A DNA stretch of 64,000 bases from Lytechinus pictus. Lineage: Eukaryota; Echinodermata; Echinoidea; Temnopleuroida; Toxopneustidae. Under the pieces are notes generated by a model that was not told where the DNA came from, did no database searches, and worked only from the letters and a program-made list of their open reading frames with translations. The stretch covers positions 43,313,920 through 43,377,919 of the forward strand of contig NC_087247.1 of NCBI RefSeq assembly GCF_037042905.1. The letters are read 5' to 3'. Made by a program: the position numbers and the translations under genes. Position 1 is the first letter of the stretch, and every line of letters begins with the position of its first letter. Positions 56,421 to 64,000 of the stretch are shown here, in pieces.

Positions 56421-59230
56421 CTGCAAAGACAATAATGATCATCAAATCTACAAATGGTACTGTACACTCTTGTTTGATCAATAAACACTTATAATAGTCA
56501 GACTCCACAGGAACGAACTCTATTTTGTGTATAATAACTCTGTCTAATTTTCAATTTTAATAATAAGGTAACCAGTTTGTCTAATATCCAGTTTGGCTAT
56601 ATTCCATAGTCTAATGTACTTTAGCAATTTTCATTTCGGCACTGAAGGAACAGACATAAGACCAAATGATATTTAGCCCAAGTGGTTATTACACCTCCTG
56701 GCAATTCTAAAGACAAAGTGCAAGTTAAACAAAATTGAATATGGACCGAAATGAAATATAGCCCAATTGAAAATAGCTCATCTAGAGGTTAGACTCAGTG
56801 GGTTTAGACCAAGTCTGCATACGCCCTAAGAACTTGGTGAATAGGCTAACAAAGAAGTAGACAAATTATATAAAGCTCCTTGAACCTCCCACCATTGAAC
56901 TGGTAGACAAAAGGAACATCCTTTGTTACCAGAACAGGTGATCAAGTAGCACCTGTCCTACTTATTTTACATGAAAGTATTAAAGGGATGGTATATAGTC
57001 TATTGGGACAAGTTTGAAGGGTACAATTAGCCATATATTTGTCAAAGTTTGTTTACATTGTGTTCATATTAAAAGTGAGGTACACTAATATGAAATTCGA
57101 TCAGGTCTCAAAGAGATACTCAAAAGGGCTGTAACTGTAGTAAGTAGAAGTTTTCAAAGGGGTGACTGAAATAATAATTAAAAAAAAAGAACATGCAGAA
57201 TTATCATATTGTATGCTATTCAGCTTTCCTAAGTCATATCACTTTCCAATAGAAAATCACTGGATGGAGGAGCATTGCCTGGGAAATATATTGATACTCT
57301 TTAATATTTTAAGTTGTTGGGGCTTTTTCAATTAACAAGTCATCCTAATGAAAAAAACAGAGTCAATTCTTTCATGCAGGGACCCTAACATTAATCATAA
57401 ACAAAATAAGGAATATGAGAAAGGGCTGTGAAATACCGAAAGCACCTAAAGTTATAGCTGGATTCAAATGCATTATGTATCTAGCTTTGAGTAAGGTGCC
57501 TCCTACTAGGCACAGTTCCAGTCCAACAATAAAGATTGTCTACTCTAAATTTCCTAACATTACCTTGTTTTATCTACATGTATTATCCAGAATTTCATCT
57601 TCGCAGAATACATTAAGAAATTCACATTACTATGAGTGAAATGCAAACAATTTCACTTTTCATCTTATCATCCCCTCCCCTTTAATATGAACATATTGCA
57701 TCCTAAAGACTCCAGTCCGATAGTAGGATAGAAAATCTATTACTTTTATTAGATAAGCAGTTTTCAGTAGCTTCTTTTTGCCACTTTTAGAAATGCACAG
57801 AATTTCCTGCACAGAAAACACTTTACATTAAAAGTACACCCAATTTTCGCTAACATTTGTCTTTTTTCAACCTCACTTTTGGAATTACCTCAGATGTGAA
57901 TGTGACCATGAATGGGGAGCTTATCAAATTAACGAGGAATATAAACTTGATATTCATAAGCTTTCTATGACCAGAGCAAAGAAATGTTGAGTTCTTGTTT
58001 GTTATAATGGCTAGAGAAAGAAAGTGTATTTTAATCTGGTGACTAATATGCAACAAAGAGAACCCTAATCCACTCACAATACTAACCACAAGGACAAACT
58101 CTTCTAACCTCTATTAAATCTTCTTCCTCCTTTTAAATCCAAGTCACAAGACATGGGGAAGGAGAACAAAAAGGGGGTAACAAAACTTGAAGATAGATCA
58201 TACAGGGAAGTCAACCCAAGCAGATCACAAATTAAATTGACGATAATAAGGCTTCAGAAAATCATTTGATGATAAGATTTTGAATTTGAGGAGTTTCAAA
58301 TAATTTCAAAAGAATATGCTACATACATGTATATTCAAATATAGCAAATTAATTCAGGTAATGATAAAAGTACGATAAAATTCTTTTTAAAAAGAACGTG
58401 GTCCCAAAACACAAAGCTTAACAAATAATCATAGGATATAGTTGTAAAATTGGTTGCATTTGTGCAATTGATCATAAAAACCAGACAATGGTACAATCAT
58501 TGTTGTATGAGACTCATGAAACCAAGAGGAAGGGGGAAAATCATGTCAGTGACTGATCTTGCTACAAGAAAGAGAGATAAGAAAAAGGACTAGAAATTAC
58601 TTGAAACAAAACAAATTCTAGAGGTCAGTATTTCAACACATTATTTATTTTGTTACGTTTTTTTTTTTTTTTGCAGAGGGTTGATTAACTTTGTATGTAT
58701 GTTACAAGGTAAAAAGGAGTGGAATACTAAAATTGCCCAGTACATTATGCAGGTTAAATAACCAGTTTTCGAATAACATGACGAAAACCTTTCATTTGAA
58801 AACACTATACCCCAGTTTCCCTCAATCAATTCTCTTCTCCAAGTACGACAAACCATAACTGCCCCAAGCAAGCAATTTAAGTATCAAAACACCTGTTTCT
58901 TGACCTCGGTCCGAAGATAACACAACAGCCCGAGCAAAGCATGCCGTCATTTTAATTCACTTACTTTCCTTATTTCGAGGTCGATTTTCTTCGTTCGAAC
59001 TTGAAAATGGACTAACATTGAATTTCTGAATACAATATGCATTTGAAAACGTGATTAAGTATCGAATACAATAATTTCATTCCGAAGGTCCTACTACAGG
59101 CAGAGAAGTCTTACGTAATAGCACAGCTGTTGTTTATCATTTCGTCCTTGGCTCAACGCTCATAATCTGGCCTGTGGAGGTAAAATTGAGACAGCGGGGA
59201 TTACCTGGCCTAGCGGGATTGATCAGGCGG
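56421..59230. other. Upstream of the first visible NSMCE3 exon, no exon recognised
   Basis: I looked on the minus strand for the start of the MAGE domain (a VxxLVQYLLxKDQKKxPIKR-like segment) and did not see it. About 58890-58985 is less AT-rich and could hold a leader exon, but this is unsupported. A T-run lies near 58657-58673. Confidence 0.45.
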
Positions 59231-59390
59231 GTGTTTCATAAAGCTGTTCGTAAATAAAGAGCGACTGGTGATCCTGTCTTGCGGTAAATGGTACACACCA
59301 TTGGCGAAGATCTAGCGCGCGAGAAAGGATCACCAGTCGTTCTTAAAGTCGCTCTTAACTTACGAGCAGCTTTATGAAACGGCCCCCTGG
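59231..59390. mobile_element. TTTCATAAAGCTGTT MITE, copy 2
   Basis: GTGTTTCATAAAGCTGTTCG at the left mirrors GAGCAGCTTTATGAAACGG at the right. GAGCGACTGGTGATCCT pairs with AGGATCACCAGTCG. The arms are better preserved than at 53721. Confidence 0.9.
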
Positions 59391-61950
59391 GCTTGGAAAT
59401 GATTTTGGGATTTACAAACGCAAAATGGGGTATAGAACCGCAGTTTGCAATCTGAACTGCGGTCTTTCTCCAAACGGGGGTTTGACGTAATGTATATTTT
59501 TTTTCCAAACAAAGTGTACTTTTCATTCAGTATTTTTGTAATCCAAAATAACTTGTTCCATTACTCTGAACAAAAAAATGGTTTACATACTGTTAAAAGC
59601 TTCCTGAATAGAGAGGAAGAGCCCAGATATTTGATTAAATTTTGTAAATTCAAAATGTGTCAATTAGGCCTGGGACTTTGTATTTTTTGTCTTCAGGTAC
59701 CCGCTGTAATTTTCAGGCGGGTACCCGGGGCGCGAAAATCATGTCGCATGAAATATGATTGGTGGAACAACTTCATAATTGGCTAGAAATACTAAGAAGA
59801 TAATGCTAATCTAACACTATTAAAAACACAATACTTTTGTTCATTGAAAAGATCATTTAGATCTAGATAATATAAAGTGAAGAAACTTGTCGTGAACATT
59901 TTTTATAGTATAAACGAGCCAAAAAACAGTCACATTTTCGTAAAACCGAGAAAATTTCCTTTTTTGTTTTATTTGATAATTTGTTCCTTCATTGGCACTG
60001 TAACATCTCAAACTCTCAACCACTGACAGGCTAATTGTCTTTGCCATTGCAAAGGATTGCTGCACAAATTTGATGCTTCTGTCTTTTATAAACTGGTATT
60101 TGATCAAATATCGGGGATATTTGTCAAATACAGGGATATTCAAGTCACATTTTTGAATTATGCAATTGCCTTATTTCGATGTCGCTAAGAGTAACGTCCA
60201 TGTCCAGACAGAAGGGGTATCATGTCTTGCACTATGCAATACAAATCAAATACATGTACATTATACCTTCCCGGGTACCCGGGTTTTAGTCCCTGGCCTA
60301 GTGTCAATACCATTTCCAATGATTATGTTGTTCGAGTCTTGACCGCTGGATGGACAAGTTGCAACAAGCTTTTTTTTATTAAAGACAAATTGCAACATAA
60401 AGAACAAAAAAATTCCATACAATAACAGTTTTTATTCCCTTTTTTAGTCAAGGAATACAGAAGAAAAATAATATCAATGGGTTGATAGCAAAAGATAAGG
60501 CATGGATAAATGAGCTACAAGCCCTAACCATTACAGGATTTCCATGCTGTCTTAGGAGAAACATTTAATTCTCTGCAACAGTCTTCCACGCATACATGTA
60601 CAGGCAAATAGAACAAAATCCTAAAACAACTCAATTGTAACAAAGTTCTAAGAACTCTTTTAAAAACATGGACAAAAGGATGGCATTGGGCAAGAGTAAT
60701 CCTGATTGATCAACTTTATAAGGAAACTGATGAGATTTGCTTAATTCTTTTCCAATCCACCATAATCCTGTCCCATGATATATCTACTTCAATTGTATTT
60801 GTGCAGGGTTCACATCTGGGATGAATTCAGTCCTGAGGTAGCTGTATCTAAGTAACAATAACAAATTCCTTCAGCACATCAATGCACTTGGACTTGATTT
60901 TAAGGTTTAGTAAGAGAGGACTTACATGTAAAGGAATTGATTCTCTATCTCTCTCTTTCTTTCTCTTTCCACGAAACATTAATTAAAAATTCAGTGTCAT
61001 TTTATATCCATTAGACACAGGTTCACAACAAATATCCACCTCCATAGGGGCAAGGATAATTTTTTTTTTAATGATAAACTTAAAACTTCATATAAGTGGG
61101 TAAGAATGATCATGATTTACAACATATTGATGAAAAATATATTGTTTATTCACAATAAATGAGTTAGTATTTAATTCATTCTTATTCATAAATGAAGAAC
61201 ATAAGAGATTAAAATAGATTATCTAAAGACTGAGTGGATTAGAACCAAGGATAACCATTTCTTGACAGAACTAAAATATATAAGCACTTGCATGTAAAAT
61301 ACAGCAATACTGAACACCCCCTTATCATTGTGGTCTTAAGAAATAAAACTTATACATGATATACATTTATTCCACCATTTATTGCCATAATGTTTAGTTA
61401 AAATGGCGACGCAGTATCCAACAAATTAAAAAATATTGTCTTGCTGGTCTTTATTTCAAAACCAATGAGTGTATCGTGTCCCGTACTCCCGTGGGCATCG
61501 GAACTCCCTTCAAACTTTACTTGGCAGCTGGGTATAATTACAAACAAATTTTGCAAAAAAAAATGTTGGGGTGGCTAACTTAAAAAAAAGAGAAAACAAC
61601 AACATGTACATACAATATACGGCCCTTGAACTTATTCTTAACCTTTTAAGGGGGAAAAGTAGAAATTCATTTCACAAATATTAAAAACCAAGAATGGCAT
61701 CTAGATCTCTTGTTTGACTTATTGGTGGTTTTATGTAGCTTTTACATCCAAAGAGATAAATGTCAAATATGTGATTTCTCTAATATTAATTTTTTTCATT
61801 GTCAGACTTTTTTACCTGAATTTGTGAGAAAAATAACACTTAAGCATGTATGCTGCAAACTGTTACAATTTATCATATCCCTAAAAATAACCAACCCTAC
61901 ATCCAAAAGTGAAAAAAACATTCAACTAAGGTTTCCCCTATTTCATAAAC
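59391..61950. other. Intergenic or intronic, no gene recognised
   Basis: AT-rich sequence. Two GGGTACCCGGG-type palindromic words lie near 59720 and 60272. No exon of NSMCE3 or another gene was identified on either strand. Confidence 0.5.
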
Positions 61951-63892
61951 CAGGGCTCGACACTAGCGCTGGTCCGACGGTCCCAGACCGGTAAAAATCG
62001 CTGTCGGGCCAGTAGATTTTCAGAAATAGGAAGATATACTGGTCCGACATGACCAGTAAAAAATATCATTGTCGGGACAGTAATTTTTCCAAAAATAGCA
62101 AGATTTAAGGGTTCGACATGACCAGTAATAAAAACCATTGTTGGGCCAATAACTTTTCTAGAAATGGTCAAATTCACTGCAAACCATTTCCCCCAGTTAA
62201 ATTCTGTCATTCACACACAGAATACACACAGAATGAATCGCACGCAAGTGTTACTAAAGTAGCATACAGTGTACATGTAGCCAGCCACACAACCCACGTG
62301 GTAAATTCTCTACTGGCTGCGCGAACGAAGCTTGGCTAAACTCTGGCAGAAATCTCTCACAGAACTGTCATAATTCACGATTCATACTCATGAAAGGCTC
62401 TTATAATGTCCATATTTCCTAAAATTTGGAGTAACTCTGTCATTTGTAAGCAGTAAAAGGAGAAATTTTCACTTCTGTTTTGGTTCAAACAGATCGGGTT
62501 TCGGGTGATATCGTCTGAATACATAATAGCCCCACATATGCATTTATGTGTGTGTGTTGATACACTTGGTTTCTTTCTTTCTTTCGTAGCTATTTTAATT
62601 GAGCCAAAAGAAACTGATAAATTATTTGATAGTTTTAGCTTTCTTCTTGTTTTCTTCCTATCTTTCTTTCCTTATTTCTTTTAAATCTTTCTTTGTTTCT
62701 TCCCTCTCTTCTTTCAATTTTTTGTTACTGTCTTTCTTTTTTTTCTTTAATTTGTTCTTTCATTCTTTCTATCCTTTTTAAAAATATTTTTCTCTATTTC
62801 TTTTTTCTCTCTCTCTTTCTTTCTTTCTTTTTTTTGGGTGATATTTTCCTTTCTTTAATTCTTGAGTCCATCCATCCTATATTCATCTCTTCTCTTCTTC
62901 CTTTCTTTCCTTCCTTCTTTTTACTCTTTTCTTTCCTTCATTCTTTGTTACTTTCTTTGTTTCTTTCTTTCTTCCTTCCATCCATCCATCATTTATTTAC
63001 CCTTTGTTTTTTTTTTTTTTTTTTTCTTCCTTCTTTCAGCCCTCTCTCTCTTAAATTCATTCCTTCCTTTCATCTATCGGTCTTGTTCTTTCCTTTTTCC
63101 CTTTGTTAAATCTATCCTTTTACCTTTCCTTTTTTTTGACTGCTTGCTTCCTTTCTCTCCTTTATTCTTTCATTCCTTCCTTTCTTTGTCTCTCAGTCCT
63201 TCTTTTTTCTCCCTTTCATCTTTTCTTTTTTATATTGCTTGCTTCTTTCCTTCCCTTCCTTCCTTTCCTTCCTTTATTTCTTTCCTTCTGTCTATCATTT
63301 TACCTTTCCTTTATTTCTTCCTTAATTCCTTTCTTCCTTCTTTCAATCCTTCCTTCCTCTCTTTCTTTCTTTTGTCCTTCTTTCCATCTCTCCTTTTACC
63401 CTTTCTTTTTTATTGCTTCTTTCTTTCCTTTACTACTTTCTGGATTTGTTCTTTCTTTCTGTATTGCTTGCTTCATTTCTTTCCTTCATTTCTTTTTTCT
63501 TTTCTTTCTTTCTTATTTTTGTTCCTTCTTTGCTCCTTCCTTCCTTTCCTTCTTTAGTTCTTTCTTTTTTCCCTTCCTTCACATCTATCCTTTCTTTACC
63601 TTTTCTTTTTTCTTCTTCCTTCCTTCCTTCCTTCCTTTCTTTTATTCTTTCTTTCCTTTCTTTCTTCGTTTCTGTCTTGCTTTCTTTTTGTCCTTCATTC
63701 CTTCATTTTATTTGGGGGGGGGGGTAACAAAACGCTAGAAAAATAAAATTGCGCCTTTTTTAATGTTTTCTTTATTTTTTGGGACCAGTAGATTTTAGGT
63801 TCGGAACAGTAATAATTTGAAAACCTGGGTATCTACTGGTCCGACATGAATAGGTTGGACCAGTAGAAAAAATGGGTTAGTGTGGAGCCCTG
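61951..63892. mobile_element. 1.9-kb hAT-like insertion with pyrimidine core
   Basis: CAGGGCTCGACACTA at the left mirrors TAGTGTGGAGCCCTG at the right with one mismatch. CATAAAC flanks both ends (61944-61950, 63893-63899). Near the left end three tandem units of about 65 bp carry TGTCGGGCCAGTA and ACTGGTCCGACATGACCAGT; similar words recur near 63780-63865. The body from about 62570 to 63711 is a CTTT/CCTT tract. No transposase is present. Confidence 0.9.
62570..63711 (+). repeat. 1.1-kb polypyrimidine tract (CCTT/CTTT)n
   Basis: Almost pure C/T on the plus strand, made of irregular TTTCTTTC and TTCCTTCC words with rare purines, ending at a G10 run (63714-63722). Long open frames here encode only Phe/Ser/Leu/Pro and are compositional artefacts. 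Confidence 0.95.
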
Positions 63893-64000
63893 CATAAACA
63901 TGAAGAGCGTCTAGGAAATTGTGCCTCAACAGTATGAACAAAGATAACAATAGTTCCATAGACTGACAAGAGAGGGCGACATTCCATTCCTTTACTCTAA

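Noticed and set aside
58890..58985. Possible first exon of NSMCE3 (minus strand, ATG before a CAG|GTGTTT)
   Set aside because: The peptide shows no MAGE-domain start, the donor is weak, and its phase to 56420 cannot be justified.
62693..63738. Overlapping long ORFs of 104-231 codons
   Set aside because: They lie in a pure pyrimidine tract and encode only Phe/Ser/Leu/Pro; a compositional artefact.
1..64000. CRISPR arrays, bacterial operons, phage or viral genes
   Set aside because: No regularly spaced direct repeats with unique spacers and no prokaryotic gene structure; the spliced genes show nuclear animal DNA.

Overview
The window is animal genomic DNA: short exons with GT..AG introns, AT-rich non-coding sequence, and dense small inverted-repeat transposons, tRNA-derived SINE debris and poly(dG)/poly(dC) tracts. 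Gene content and the style of the repeats suggest a marine invertebrate deuterostome, most likely an echinoderm such as a sea urchin. That taxon is an inference. No bacterial, viral or CRISPR content was seen.

Three real genes were found, read by following splice phase from exon to exon. (1) 4461-16059, plus strand: eukaryotic initiation factor 4B (EIF4B), 13 coding exons, lacking only the first exon. It carries an RRM, a very long Asp-Arg-Gly-Tyr-rich region, the signature ASIFGGAKPVDTAARE and an APPPKENAW motif. (2) 25230-25760, plus strand: a complete single-exon BTG/Tob-family anti-proliferative protein closest to BTG1/BTG2. It has a CCAAT box and a perfect CRE upstream and a long AU-rich 3' UTR. 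(3) 38475-56420, minus strand: six phase-consistent exons of a MAGE-domain protein, most likely NSMCE3 (SMC5/6 complex). Its 5' exons were not found in the remaining 7.5 kb. The genes are not an operon. Their general roles are translation initiation, mRNA deadenylation/growth arrest, and genome maintenance.

The rest is mobile-element landscape. 1-558 holds a broken pogo/Tigger-like transposase. 1421-2492 and 51532-53542 hold two oppositely oriented copies of an element whose core is a tandem array; most units carry a direct-repeat-1 nuclear-receptor motif (AGGTCA A AGGTCA). The second copy also contains a nested terminal-inverted-repeat element. The EIF4B introns hold a 600-bp foldback element, a 38-bp-arm hairpin and several poly-G/C tracts. 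21-24 kb, 29.5-30.5 kb, 32.6-34.3 kb and 36.8-41.9 kb hold distinct MITE families, several with clear target-site duplications. 61951-63892 is a 1.9-kb hAT-like insertion containing about 1.1 kb of almost pure pyrimidine.

The most notable observations are the mobile DR1 arrays, the foldback family with TTAA-like ends (at least five copies here), the run of frame-neutral phase 1-1 exons encoding the EIF4B DRYG region, and a partial exon duplication beside a C19 tract. I found no convincing new enzymatic or defence system.
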